Notes: generated by a model not told the origin, from the sequence alone. Positions 9,336 through 19,573 are shown, counted from the first letter of the stretch. The stretch is 25,000 nt of DNA from Tubiluchus corallicola (GCA_030141605.1 JAQGDQ010000594.1:97501-122500), one strand, 5' to 3'. Program-made: numbers and translations.

Positions 9336-9657
9336 GTAAGTTATTTAATTAACAAGTTTCTTTTGTATAAAAATAACCATAAGTTCTTTTTGTAATCACA
9401 ATAGTGCTTTTAAAAACTTTCAAAGTCAGTTGGAGTTATGTATACAGGCTCTTAAATCTTACATTATAAGGTGCGCTAACTGGCTTCACACACAAACTGA
9501 TCGTGCACTAATGCAGGCCGGCTATTCGAAAAACACTCGCTGCATGATAAACAGTTGAACAGTATTTATTGATGAGAAAGATATTCCGCCGGGTTTATTG
9601 TCGCATCATATATTTATCCTTGCAATACGTAAAGTGTTTTGACTGTTTAAAATACAG

Positions 9658-10828
9658 GAACTACATGGAATACAACAATGAAAGACCTACTTAGACTACG
9701 ACCAACAATGAAAGAACTACTTGGAATGCAACCAACAATGAAAGATCTACTTGGAATGCAACCAACAATGAAAGATCTACTTAGAATGCAACCAACAATG
9801 AAAGATCTACTTAGAATGCAACCAACAATGAAAGATCTACTTATAATGCAACCAACAATGAAAGATCTACTTAGAATGCAACCAACAATTAAATATCTAC
9901 TTAAAATCAACCAACAATGAAAGTTTTACTTGGAATACAACCAACAATGCAAGAACTACCTGGGATACAACCAACAATGCAAGAACCAGTTGGAATACAA
10001 CCAACTATGAAAGAACTACTTGTAATACAACCAGCAATGAAAGAAGTACTTGAAATACAATCAACAATGAAAAAACTGCGTGAAATACAACAACAATACG
10101 AGAATTACTTTGAATACAACCAAAAATACAAGAATCAGTAGAATACAACAAAATACGTGGAATATAAGCAAACCAACAAGAACCAACAAGTACGACCAAT
10201 AATAGAGGAATTAATTGGAATACAACCAACAAGGCAGAAGCTACTTGGAATGCAACCAACAAGGCAGAAACCACTGGGAATACAACCAACAAGGCAGAAG
10301 CTACTTGGAATGCAACCAACAAGGCAGAAACCACTTGGAACACAGCCAACAAGGCAGAAACCACTGGGAATACAACCAACAAGGCAGAAGCTACTTGGAA
10401 TGCAACCAACAAGGCAGAAACCACTTGGAACACAGCCAACAAGGCAGAAACCACTTGGAACACAGCCAACAAGGCAGAAATCACTGGGAATACAACCAAC
10501 AAGGCAGAAACTTCGTGTAATACAACCAATATGCAAAAACTACTTGGAGTATAACCAACATTTCAAGAACTGCTTGGAATTCAACCAACAAGGCAGAAAC
10601 TACTTGAATTGCAACCAACATTTCAAAAACTGCTTGGAATACAACCAACAAGTCAAGGACTACTTGGAAAACAGCCAATATGCAAAAACTACTTGTAATA
10701 CAACCAACAATGCAAAAACTACTTGGAATACAACCAACAATGCAAAAACTACTTACAATAAAAACAACAATGCAAAAACTGCTTGGAATACAACAAACAA
10801 AGCAAGAACTACTGGAAATGTAACAAAA
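9658..10828. repeat. 30-bp minisatellite, about 39 copies
   Basis: The unit is exactly 30 bp for most of its length. The first third has units like CCAACAATGAAAGATCTACT + TAGAATGCAA, and the middle (10228-10530) has AAGGCAGAAACCACTTGGAA-type units. The ends are more degenerate. Because 30 is a multiple of three and stops are rare, both strands stay open and yield decapeptide repeats (MQPTMKDLLR plus strand, SFIVGCILSR minus strand). Frame-breaking indels near 9905 and 10140, and openness on both strands, argue against translation. There are no unique spacers, so this is not a CRISPR array. Confidence 0.95.
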
Positions 10829-11340
10829 TAACCAAATCTCTTAATTAATGTCTACGAATCCGCAAGGTAGTGTCACTCGATATTTTGACAACGCCTCTTA
10901 ATTGCGCTTTCCCCCCCCCGCACTTTTTCTGGGTATCAATGCGCAGCGTTGTCATCTACACTATTCGCAAGTTAGGAGATATGTAACGTTACTCCTGCAG
11001 CGCATCAGGTTTCAGTATATGCTCATTATTTTTCATGTCTTGTAAAGACAAAATTTATTGTGCAGGCGTAATTATAGCCTGAAACCATTGCTCGTTTCAG
11101 GAAATTAGACAAGATGAGGAGGAGAGAAATTAAAATAATGAATCACTGTAAATACTCGCACAACATGCATGCACATCTGTGGACCAATTGAACATTGACA
11201 TTGCTAGGTTTACTGAGATGAAGGAGAACAAGCTGTAATGATTTAGTACGAAAAGAGCCAGAATGATGGAATTTCTAAGCAGGAGTAGATGAAGTATATG
11301 CAAAGGGCAGAGACTGTAAGGTAGAAAGAAAAATGTAAAA
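10829..11340. other. No gene recognised
   Basis: Mixed non-coding sequence with a C9 run at 10911-10919. It would lie within the GPCR intron if that gene continues leftward. No GPCR exon (TM5-TM7 motifs) was seen on the minus strand here. Confidence 0.5.
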
Positions 11341-11496
11341 CGAGAAGTGAGTGACAGGAAAAGAGGGAAGAGAGACAGAAAAAAAAGAGAGCGTGAGAAA
11401 GAAAGACGAAAAGAGGGAGCGAGAAACGAAGAGGAAAGAGAGTGTGAGACCAAGAGAGAAAAGCCTTAAAAGATACAGGGAGAGAAAGAGAGAAAA

Positions 11497-11538
<42 letters not shown>

Positions 11539-11545
11539 GAAAGAG

Positions 11546-11600
<55 letters not shown>

Positions 11601-11608
11601 GAAAGAGA

Positions 11609-11659
<51 letters not shown>

Positions 11660-11816
11660 GAGAGAGAGAGTAAGACAGAGGAGAGAGAGAGAGAGAGAAA
11701 GAGAGAGGGAGAGAGTTGAATGGTGGCAGGGAAATGTTAAAGTACAAATAAGATGGAGAGAAAGACAGAGAAAAGAAAGAAAGAGCAAGAAAGAGAAAAA
11801 TATATATAGAGAGAGC

Positions 11817-11865
<49 letters not shown>

Positions 11866-11930
11866 AGAGAAGGCAGGGAGAGGGATATAAGTAAACAGAG
11901 GAAAACACAGAAAGGGGAAGAGAGAAGAGG
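11341..11930. repeat. (GA)n / (GAAA)n purine tract in GPCR intron
   Basis: A ~590-bp polypurine strand has long perfect GA stretches at about 11501-11528, 11560-11590, 11631-11689 and 11821-11858, plus a G7 run near 11860. On the sense strand of the GPCR gene it is (CT)n, starting about 45 bp after the donor. Encoded Arg-Glu or Ser-Leu strings are artefacts. Confidence 0.95.
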
Positions 11931-11975
11931 GGTGAGAAAAGTGAGAAGAAAAGGGGAAGAAAGATGAAAATTTAC

Positions 11976-12512
11976 CTGTGGGCTACTACATATGAAGCTC
12001 AAAGTCCAAGCAGTAATCAACATTGTTTTAGCTCTTCTGCTGGAACCACTGACTGTCAGGGGGTGACAGATCGCAAAATATCTGTCCAGGCTTATACAAA
12101 CGATAATAAACGACGATAGGTATAGTCCAAAAATGCGCAAAAACATCATAACACGACAGGCCAAATCGCTAGCCGTCCAGTACACAGTAATTCTCCATCC
12201 CACCTCCAGTGGCATGAGTATCAAGGTCACAATGAGGTCGGCAATGGCGAGGTGCATCATCAGCAGATTAATCCGCGATTTCTTGTAGGTCCTTCCGCGC
12301 AACATGGTAAAGAAAACGGTAAAGTTGCTGATTGCTGAAAATGTGAACAGGATCGCGTAAATGGCGACAGTTACCTTTTCCTCCACGCCAAATTCCATGT
12401 CAAGGATGTCAATGGAGCTTCGGTTACAATTTGGCTGTCTTGTTGAATTTAGCAGAGACGAGTTACACACCACTTCCATTGTATCTGTTGAGGTAGGTTC
12501 AATTGTGTCCAT
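11976..12512 (-). CDS. GPCR of the GnRH/AKH/corazonin receptor superfamily, first coding exon
   Basis: This exon encodes the N-terminal 179 residues, through TM4, of a class A peptide-hormone receptor expected at the plasma membrane and coupled to a G protein. The start is the ATG at 12512, because an in-frame TGA lies shortly upstream with no earlier ATG. The N-terminus has three N-glycosylation sequons (N17, N22, N30). TM1 (about 47-71) has the conserved Asn (N63). TM2 has LAIAD (D92). The first extracellular loop has Trp, and TM3 starts at C119. DRY is at 143-145 in SLDRYFAICHPL, and W169 is in TM4. MPLEVGW, FGLYLSSF and ICSSPQ are characteristic of GnRH/AKH/corazonin receptors. The exon ends in phase 0 at CACAG|GTAAAT, a place where members of this family carry an intron. 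Remaining exons (TM5-TM7) were not found on the minus strand and are probably beyond the left edge. Which ligand subfamily it belongs to is not resolvable. Confidence 0.88.
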
Positions 12513-12543
12513 TAGCAATGGCAAATCGAACCGTCTTCACTAT

Positions 12544-13006
12544 GTTAAAAGGTTTGTGTCACCTAAGAATCACGATTGAGGTGTATTAACAATTCTAGCG
12601 ATTGATGATTTTCGTGAAAAGGTCAATGGTTAAGTGCACCAGACAATGCGTTTGTGTACAGTTGATAATGCCTCGCAGCCCAAACTAAAGTAATAGTAGC
12701 AGTTTTAACAGCTAGTTAGAACTTTAATTGGTTCATTTTTTCTTGTGTTCGCAAAGAAGACACTGCTAGTAAATCGCTCTACTAATGCATAATTAAGTAA
12801 AGTCCACATAAAACCACGTTACTAAAATGATGCACCAGACGGCTTTGCTTTACACACATGTCACGTGATGGTTGTGGTTATGACGCGTTGCTGTGGTACA
12901 TTTAACCTTTGACCTGCAGTAACTGCGCGTGCGCACAACAAAACTGTGGAAAGGCTTATTGTTAAATGGTCTGTGTCACCTAACAAGCACGAGTGAGTTG
13001 TCTTAA
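12544..13006. repeat. Direct repeat pair upstream of the GPCR start
   Basis: Positions 12544-12589 and 12961-13006 are 46 bp each and align without gaps at roughly 85 percent identity, sharing TGTGTCACCTAA and TGAG.TGT.TTAA. They lie 30 and 450 bp upstream of the GPCR ATG, so they fall in the 5' UTR or promoter. Confidence 0.75.
12862..12935 (-). promoter_or_regulatory. Probable GPCR promoter elements: E-box and NRF1-like site
   Basis: CACGTG at 12862-12867 and the palindromic TGCGCGTGCGCA at 12924-12935 match an E-box and the NRF1 consensus. They are 350-425 bp upstream of the GPCR ATG (minus strand). No TATA box is evident. Use as a promoter is inferred from position only. Confidence 0.35.
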
Positions 13007-13199
13007 TTCACAAAAGATGAGTGAAACTGCAGAAAACTGTTGGAAAATATTGGGAAGAAGCTCTGTCTAAGTCAGCATTCAGTGTTTTATGCGAAGATGC
13101 TTGTTCTTTAATCTATGCATTTGAAACTTTATAATAATCACAAGTTATTAAAAAATATTTTTGCGAAAAGAAGCGAAAAGAAATTCGGCATTTTAGAAT

Positions 13200-13800
13200 A
13201 ACGCTACTTGCTACAGTCAGCTGAATATTCTTGAAAAAGAACTAAATATCACTGAAAAGGTTTAATTAATGCAGTTTTTCGCATTGAAATCTGGCTCTTG
13301 TTGTAGGTGCACTCAGCTGATTTTAAAATATTTCAAGATTTTAGCTGTTATTTGGCGAATTAAGCTTCTGATTTCAAGTCGCTTACATCAAAATTCGGTT
13401 TTTGGTTGTCGAGCCCGGTAAATTTCACTCTAACTATTATAGCTGCTGTCATCTGCGTTTGAAACACTTCAAGATTTCATCTGCTAATTGTTGAACTAGG
13501 CAACCGTTTTCAAGTCATTTGCACAAAAATAGCTCTTGGAGTCCTTACCAGTCTTGAACGAATCAAGTTTTCACCGCCGACTGTGGCTGATTATCGTTTG
13601 AAATACTTCAAGACCTTTAGCTGATTTCGAAAGTTTTGTTCTATCAACCAGTCCGATCTTCTTGACACAATTGAGTTTTTTAAACGCTAAATGTGCCTAA
13701 TTGTCGAACACGCAGCTAAAATATTTCAAGATGCTGACTACTAATTGCCGAAGTAAATTTCCCTTTTGGCTAAGCACTTACACAAATTTCACCGCCGCGT
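13200..13800. repeat. Degenerate ~118-139-bp tandem repeat, four or more copies
   Basis: The motif A.TTCAAGAT.TTAGCTG is found at about 13332, 13468, 13607 and 13725. Each is followed about 45-55 bp later by a TTCAAGTC..TTACACAAAAT-like segment (13375, 13511, 13655, 13780). TTTCACCGCCG recurs at about 13570 and 13788. Copies are strongly diverged, which implies an old array. No ORF runs through it. Confidence 0.6.
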
Positions 13801-13905
13801 TTTTTTCTATTCGATGCAAACATTTTCGTTGAGAAGTTAGCGCACGTGTTGAAATGATGAATGCACGCCGCTTCGTTACACTCCGCTCGCGGGTCAGGGA
13901 TAATA

Positions 13906-13971
13906 CGCAAATACGCGTGCCCGAATGACAGTCCGTCTGGCTTCAGTTAGTGGTTTCTCGGCGTATTTGCG
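13906..13971. repeat. Perfect 11-bp inverted repeat with octamer-like core
   Basis: CGCAAATACGC (13906-13916) and GCGTATTTGCG (13961-13971) are perfect reverse complements separated by 44 bp, in a CG-rich patch (13850-13980) unlike its AT-rich flanks. It may be a regulatory region or the end of an unidentified element. Confidence 0.6.
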
Positions 13972-14339
13972 CAACTGCGGGACAAATCCAATGACAAGAG
14001 TTAGAGGAATCTCTGCTACTGGTGCCTCGCGTTAAACGATCTCCACTCGTGCATGATGTCATCGGTTTCGTTACTTCATTAAGTGAGAGCTAGGCATGCC
14101 GGGATACATGACAGGATCTTGTCTATGCAAGTTGTTTATGTAATGAAACACTAATGAATTACCGAGCAAACAGAATAGATGTTGTTGCTGCCAGTATGCT
14201 GGTTGAGAACTGAATGCAGCTGTAACTGTTCTCTTGTTTTTCTGTGTTTTGTTTACGCGGTTTCATTCTGTTCAGCCGTCACATTTGCAAGCAGGCAAAC
14301 AGACGGATCCCAAAATATGAAAGTATTAATGAGAAGATT

Positions 14340-14470
14340 AAAGAAAACATAGAAGAAAGTAAAAAGAAACAGAAGGAAAGATAAATAGAACGAAGAAAGA
14401 ACAGAAAGAAGAAAGGATGGGAGAAAGGAAGGACGGAAAGAAAGAATGAATGAATGAAGGCAAAAAGGGC
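14340..14470. repeat. Degenerate (GAAA/GGAA)n purine tract
   Basis: A polypurine stretch, mostly GAAA, GAAG and GAAT tetramers, leads into the CCAR array. The derived ORFs have low-complexity composition. Confidence 0.85.
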
Positions 14471-14515
14471 GCAAAAGGGCGAACAAAATATAAAAACCAA
14501 CAACAATGAAGAAAG

Positions 14516-14820
14516 CAAGCAAGCAAACAACCAACCAACCAACCAACCAGCCAGTCAGTCAGCCAGCCAGCCGCCAACCCACCAACCAGCCAACCAACAG
14601 CCAGCCAGCCACCAACCAACTAGCCAGTCAACCGCCAGCCAGCCAACCACAGAACCAACCAGCCAGCCAGCCATTACCGACCAACCGACCAACCAACCAA
14701 CACCAGCCAACCAACCAGCCAACCAACGGCCAGCTAGCCAGCCAACCGACCAGCCAGCCAGCCAACCAGCCAACCCACCATCAGCCAGCCGGCCAGTCAT
14801 TAACCGACCAACCCACCAAC
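14516..14820. repeat. (CCAA/CCAG)n tetranucleotide array
   Basis: About 300 bp of CCAA, CCAG and CCGA tetramers with occasional indels. Plus frames read as Gln-Pro-Thr/Ala-Asn strings and minus frames as Gly-Trp-Leu-Val strings. Both are artefacts of the repeat. A small related patch lies at 15597-15665. Confidence 0.93.
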
Positions 14821-16128
14821 CTCTACTACTCACCCAATTAACCGAACAATCGTTGTCTTCACGTCACCACGATCAGAAGTAAATCGTAAATTTCTCTCGG
14901 CACGAAAACTGCTCAAAATGGCTGTCAGCGTAGTTAAAATAATTAGAGATTTGGTCATTAGGGAGTCGCTTGTCTTTAGATTTAACGTGACAAATGTCGT
15001 TTGCGTGAGGTGAAATGACAATTAAAATCGAATTTAGATCGTCATCTTCGTATCAGCCTGGATACAGCGCGTGTCAATTTGCAAATGCTTATCAGAGAAG
15101 ACCAGCAGAATTATGATGTAGCTGATGCTGATGAGGAGGCTGCGAAAGGGCGTGGCCTCAACTTGGTTTCTTTCCAATAGTCACAAATATTTTGCTGGTC
15201 TATGAGAAAGTCCTTTCTTGTTTTGTTTTGATTGGTCGCCTTGGTCATTGTTTTTCTTGTTGTTGTTCGATTGGCTGGTTTATTATTTTGTTAGTTGTTT
15301 GTTTGTTTGTTGTTTGTTTGTTTGTTGTTTGCTTGTTTGGCTTGTTTGTTTTTTATTTGCTTTCATGTTCAACAGCAGTTAACGCCATATTTGCATTACA
15401 CTATAAAGAAACGAAAGAACTCGTTGATTTAGTACACATCTGTGAACTATTTCCATGTGAAAGAAGAAAAAAAAGATGATGAATAAGAACAAATAAGCAC
15501 AAAAATCACTAAAATACCATTTTTATTGGCAGTTTTCAAGTTTGGAAAAGACTACGTGGGGAAAAAGCACTACAAAATGTCGGGAAACAGGGAACAAAGC
15601 AAGCAAGCAAGTAAGCAAGTAGGCAACAAATCAACCAACAAGCCAGCCAACCAAGCAACCAACTACCAACAAACCGGCCAAGCTGAGGAAAAAAAGCACT
15701 GCAAAGTGTCATTCAGAGTGATTCTGCCTGTATACCTCTTGGGGGGTAGGTGTGTTACGCAGGTGTATTTACGTTACAGGCTGGCCGAAACACAGCTGCT
15801 GGTTCAGTAGCTCGTATTAGGAAGGTATCCTAGATAACGTGCTAAATACATGTCACAAACATGGACGTTAGTCAAGTCAAAACTTAGGCTTGCGTTATGC
15901 GTTTTGCCTGTTGTAACGCATTGTCCTTTTATTTCTTTAGTGTGAATTTTTAATTAAAGGAGAAGAAAACCGAATTTTAAAATATATATTGCTCCCAAAT
16001 GTATCCCAAAAATATATTTCTACATTGCTTACCATTGCGATTATCAGTTTGAAAGACTTACGGAATAGGAAAAGAAAATTTTTTAGTTTAAAATATTATT
16101 TAAAGACAGTTTAAAATCTTCGCCTAAA
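14821..16128. other. Gene-poor stretch with minor simple repeats
   Basis: It contains a (GTTT)n patch at 15290-15350 and an AAGC/AACC patch at 15597-15665. A segment near 15790-15815 (GCTGCTGGTTCAGTAGCTC) is related to 1610-1640. No convincing exon was found. Confidence 0.5.
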
Positions 16129-16272
16129 ACGTCACTGTTTCACATCCTAATGTGGCTCACTGGTTAAGATTAAACGCATTATTAACCTTCCTGACGATGA
16201 AAAGTAATTTAAACTTTTCCTTAGTTAGTGAAGCGTTACAGAATGTTATGTAAACGTGTTTCAAACGACTTA
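16129..16272 (-). repeat. Interspersed repeat family A, copy 3 (inverted)
   Basis: Its reverse complement aligns with 531-720. It shares TAAGTCGTTTGAAAC, CACTAACTAAGGAAAAGTTT followed by AAATTACT, and CAGTGACGTTTTA, with a net gap of about 44 bp. It is the best match between any two copies. Confidence 0.65.
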
Positions 16273-17267
16273 CCGTGAAAATGCTTGTAAATAACGGCCA
16301 TATTTGCAGGTTTTATATAGCGTTTGTGCTAACGCAAGCTCTGCACACAATAAGACATTATTAATTAATTATTAAAAATCTTTATTAAAAATGATACAAT
16401 AAGCCCTCTATTTGCAGGGCACATAAGTACAAAAATGTTAAATAAATCTTTACATTATGTACATTAAATAAATTTTTACTTTAAATTCTTCACAATAAGA
16501 CAGTCATTCGAAATTTCGAGATGAATTTTTAAAAGAAAGAACAAGTCACTCAGTATGTTGGGCTTATGTTACTGTTATCACTTAAACATAGAGGAATAAA
16601 CCAAAAAATTTGTAAGGAAGTGCCTATAAAGCACACATTTAAAATTTGCTATATACTACATTTGAATAGAATTTTCAGGTGTGGTGGTCGCCGCCGCCAT
16701 TCACTTGAAAGTCATGACATATCTGGGAGACTTCGTGACTTTTGTGCGTCATGACTTACCGTAAGCGCCGCGCTGCTTAAACCAATTCAAACTTTTGCAG
16801 TTTACCTAACGTTCACTCAAAATTGGAAGGAGAATGGGCGTTGAAAATGGGATCGTCCATGCATGAAGTGATCGCGACTTTAAAGTGATTTCACTAGTTA
16901 CACGAGGCGCTTATTGCAGTTTTATTGCAAAATCCCTCTAACACTTGTCGCGAACAATGAAGTAAGCCTAATCCCCTAGAAGGCTTGGCCTTTCGTTTAA
17001 ACATTATTTATTTAAGAGTGTTTTCTTGTCCTTTAAACAAACCTTGATTTTTCTTCTTTTCGTTTACTGCTGAGTGAGTACGGAGAACGACACTCAGCTT
17101 ATTGTCACTGATGTTTACCAGGCTCAACCGATCGATACCGTCTGTGTTAATCCATAAAAACGTCGTTAACTAAAGCGATTAAAGAATCTTGTTTCTTATA
17201 CTTGCAATGGGGGAACACTAGTCGCAACTTTTGACGAAACGGCTCTCTACTAAAGCAGTACGAACAT
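16273..17267. other. Non-coding stretch; weak candidate signals only
   Basis: Positions 16360-16500 are AT-rich with AATAAA-like motifs and a small palindrome (GCCCTCTATTTGCAGGGC, around 16403-16420). A minus-strand ATG at 16700 opens MAAATTTPENSIQ but meets a stop soon after and has only a weak donor. A 10-bp inverted repeat (AAGTCATGAC / GTCATGACTT) flanks 16719-16748. I see no supported gene. Confidence 0.4.
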
Positions 17268-17530
17268 TTAAGTCAGTTAGTCAGTCACTTAGTCAGTTAA
17301 GTCAGTCACTCAACCAGTCAGTTAGTCAGACTCCAACTGATTAAACTAAAAAATAATATAATAATTAGCACATTGGAAAATTAGTTTAAATATATGGGCT
17401 GACTAAGCCAATCAGTTAGTCACTTAGTCAGTCTAGTCAGTCACTCTATCGTTCAGTTGGTCAGACTTCAGCTGGTTAAACTAAGAAACAATAAACTCAC
17501 TAACAGATTGGAAAACTAGTTTAAAGATAC
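17268..17530. repeat. Two-copy tandem repeat, 135-bp period, with AGTC-rich part
   Basis: Copy 1 (about 17272-17394) and copy 2 (about 17411-17529) share GTCAGTTAGTCA-type tetramer runs, then CTGATTAAACTAA / CTGGTTAAACTAA, then ATTGGAAAA.TAGTTTAAA (17372 and 17507). Confidence 0.8.
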
Positions 17531-17655
17531 CTTCAGGTTCAATGAACAATCATGTTTAGATATCATGTAAATATTACAGAACTGCAAGGGAGATGGCAGC
17601 GAGGAACTTTTTATTAAAGGGTGCTTTGGGTACGCGTAGTCGCATTGTACAGAAT

Positions 17656-18665
17656 TTGCCAAAGATTCTTCAAGACCAATAAATAAGTAGGAAGATTTCC
17701 AAAGATAATGGGGCCAATGATATCAAAAAAGTTATAGGCTCAAAACTTCTAAAGGTAACAGAAGTAAAAACTTCCAAGCTAATTGGCCAAAGATTACCAC
17801 AAAATAATAGACCGAAAACTTTCAAAGGTCCCAAAAGCCCCAAATTTTAAAATTTTTCCAAAGGAACAGGTGCAAGGACAGTAGGTTCTAGATATAGTAG
17901 GCTCAAAGACGAGTAGTAGGCCTAAAGATTTTCTATCCTGTAATTGGCACAAAAGATTTTCCATTGTAACACCTCAAGGTTTTTATAATTTATATGCCTA
18001 AAGATTTCCAAAAAATATCAGACCGAAAGATTTTCAAAAAATATTGAGCGCAATGATTTCCAAAAAGTATTAAGCCTAAAGATTTTCAAAAAAAATAGGC
18101 CTAAAGATTCTTAAAAAAATTAGGCCTAAAGATTTTAAAAAAACATTAGGCCTAAAGATTCTCAAAAAATATTAGGCCGACAAATTTTCAAAAAATATTA
18201 GACCGAAAGATTTCCAAAAAATTAGGCCTAAAGATTCTCAAAAAATATTAGGGCGAAAGATTTTCAAAAAAAATTAGGCCTAAAGATTCTCAAAAAAAAT
18301 CAGGCCTAAAGATTTTCAAAAAACAATAGGCGCAAAGCTTTTCAAAGATAATAGACCCAAAAGCTTTCAAAGGAGATAGATCCAAAATACATTTCAGAGG
18401 AACAGAGCCAAAGACTGCAATGGTAATAATGGTAATGGCATAAACCCAGGGATTTCCATGTTTTCTAATGTGCAATTAGACCAAAAGATTTTCCAGTGTA
18501 ATAGGCTCATGGTTTTCTAAGCTATAGTCACACATGTTTCGAAAAAATAACAGGTCTAAAGATTTCCAAAGACAATAGGCCAAAAGCCCATTTGGGTAGT
18601 AGGCCCAAAAATTGCTACAGGTCATTGGCCCAAAAATGGTTTCTAGAGACTTTAGGACTACCAAA
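17656..18665. repeat. Degenerate ~25-35-bp minisatellite
   Basis: About 1 kb of units resembling TAGGCCTAAAGATT + TTCAAAAAATAT. It is most regular at 18000-18330 and increasingly diverged toward both ends (GGCTCAAAACTT, GGCCCAAAAATTG). Variable A-run length causes most of the period changes. It is noncoding. Confidence 0.88.
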
Positions 18666-18779
18666 TGTTTTTCCCAAACCTTTTCGACAAAACTTGCTAC
18701 CAGATTCTCACGGAATTACCAATATCAAATTCGTTTTTTACCAACTCGCTGCAGCACACATGTGTGGAAGAAGAGATGA

Positions 18780-19117
18780 AGAAATCTTTGCCTCAATATT
18801 TACTTAACCCGGGATAAACGCCGCATTTACGATAGAGCATAAACGTCTTATTAGACATATGTACACATACGTCGATACAGACTAACCCTTGTAAAGTGAA
18901 GGCGCAAATGTAAAGACATAAGAAGATCTTCAAGGAACGAAAATACCCTTCAAAAACTTTAATAACTCAACAGCTCTGTGTTTAAAGCATAAATGTCTGG
19001 GACACGTGGAATATTTTTGGGTATGGCGTTGGTTGAATGTTTTTCTTAACCCAAACGCGACCTTCCCAGAGTTAAAACGGCACAAACTTTGCAAGGCGGT
19101 TAGCAGCGGATGTCTCT
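18780..19117. other. Upstream region of the colmedin-like gene
   Basis: No exon or repeat is recognised. The segment 19034-19117 immediately before the TATA box would be proximal promoter, but no specific factor site stands out. Confidence 0.4.
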
Positions 19118-19124
19118 TATAAAA
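19118..19124 (+). promoter_or_regulatory. TATA box of the colmedin-like gene
   Basis: TATAAAA lies 72 bp upstream of the ATG at 19190, which predicts a transcription start near 19148-19152 and a 5' UTR of about 40 bases if no upstream exon exists. Confidence 0.5.
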
Positions 19125-19189
19125 TTCGGCGGCTTATTATTGTGTATGATAATTCAATCCCACTTCATCTTTAATCATTTTGGTAGAAA

Positions 19190-19573
19190 ATGGCGCATTT
19201 TGAAGCAGAGGAGCTCCTTCGAATTAGGAGACAGTTGACAATTCTCTGCACGTTTTGTGGATTATTTAGTTGTGTTACAATATTTTGCTTATATTGTGCT
19301 TATAGTGAAACTCGCCTGTTGAGACAAAAGTTACAAGAACATGGCGAAGAGACGCTTCGTCGCGCGTTAAACAATGACACCGAATTCATTGTTTTCGCGA
19401 GAAATGGCGAGAGTTTACGCGCAGTGCATAGCAACGATGTCGACAGCGTAAAAAAGATGGTAATCAATAAGAGAAGCATCAGGAATAAAAGGGGAGTCGA
19501 GGAGAGACCCACAGACGTTCTGATGCCAGATGAGGAGTGGATTTGGGTGCCTTCATGTCAAGACATGCCACCT
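19190..19573 (+). CDS. Colmedin/gliomedin-like transmembrane collagen, exon 1
   Basis: Exon 1 encodes 128 residues. A short N-terminal tail with RIRR (11-14) precedes one Cys-rich hydrophobic segment (about 16-38), which predicts a type II (N-in) membrane protein. A charged, possibly coiled-coil stretch (39-60), a sequon at N62 and a dibasic furin-type site RNKR (98-101) follow. The ATG is in good context (GAAAATGG) and is the first in frame. The donor is CCT|GTTAGT at 19574, phase 0. The layout of TM, coiled coil, furin site, then a CxxxxxxC-TGP motif and Gly-X-Y repeats (exons 2-5) matches gliomedin and invertebrate colmedins, which end in an olfactomedin domain and act in cell adhesion. 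That domain is not in this window, so a membrane collagen of the XIII/XXIII/XXV type remains possible. Together the five exons code for about 207 residues. Confidence 0.78.

Noticed and set aside
9658-10831. Long ORFs of decapeptide repeats on both strands; also CRISPR-like periodicity
   Set aside because: Both strands are open because the unit is 30 bp without stops. Frame-breaking indels occur, and there are no unique spacers between repeats.
11243-11908. Ser-Leu-rich and Arg-Glu-rich ORFs, also at 24198-24864
   Set aside because: They are translations of (CT)n/(GA)n tracts. The only real coding sequence they contain is the colmedin-like exon 5 or the extension of the GPCR exon.
11466-11975. 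Extension of the GPCR reading frame past residue 179
   Set aside because: A CAG|GTAAAT donor lies exactly where receptor homology stops. Beyond it the frame is only low-complexity Ser-Leu.
14253-14882. Gln-Pro-rich and Gly-Trp-rich ORFs
   Set aside because: They are frames of the CCAA/CCAG tetranucleotide array.
15192-15479. Hydrophobic plus-strand ORF (VVCLFVVCLF)
   Set aside because: The hydrophobic part is the (GTTT)n patch at 15290-15350. Nothing else supports a membrane protein.
16650-16700. Minus-strand ATG with MAAATTTPENSIQ start
   Set aside because: It is stopped after 14 codons and the only nearby donor is weak (GTAGTA).
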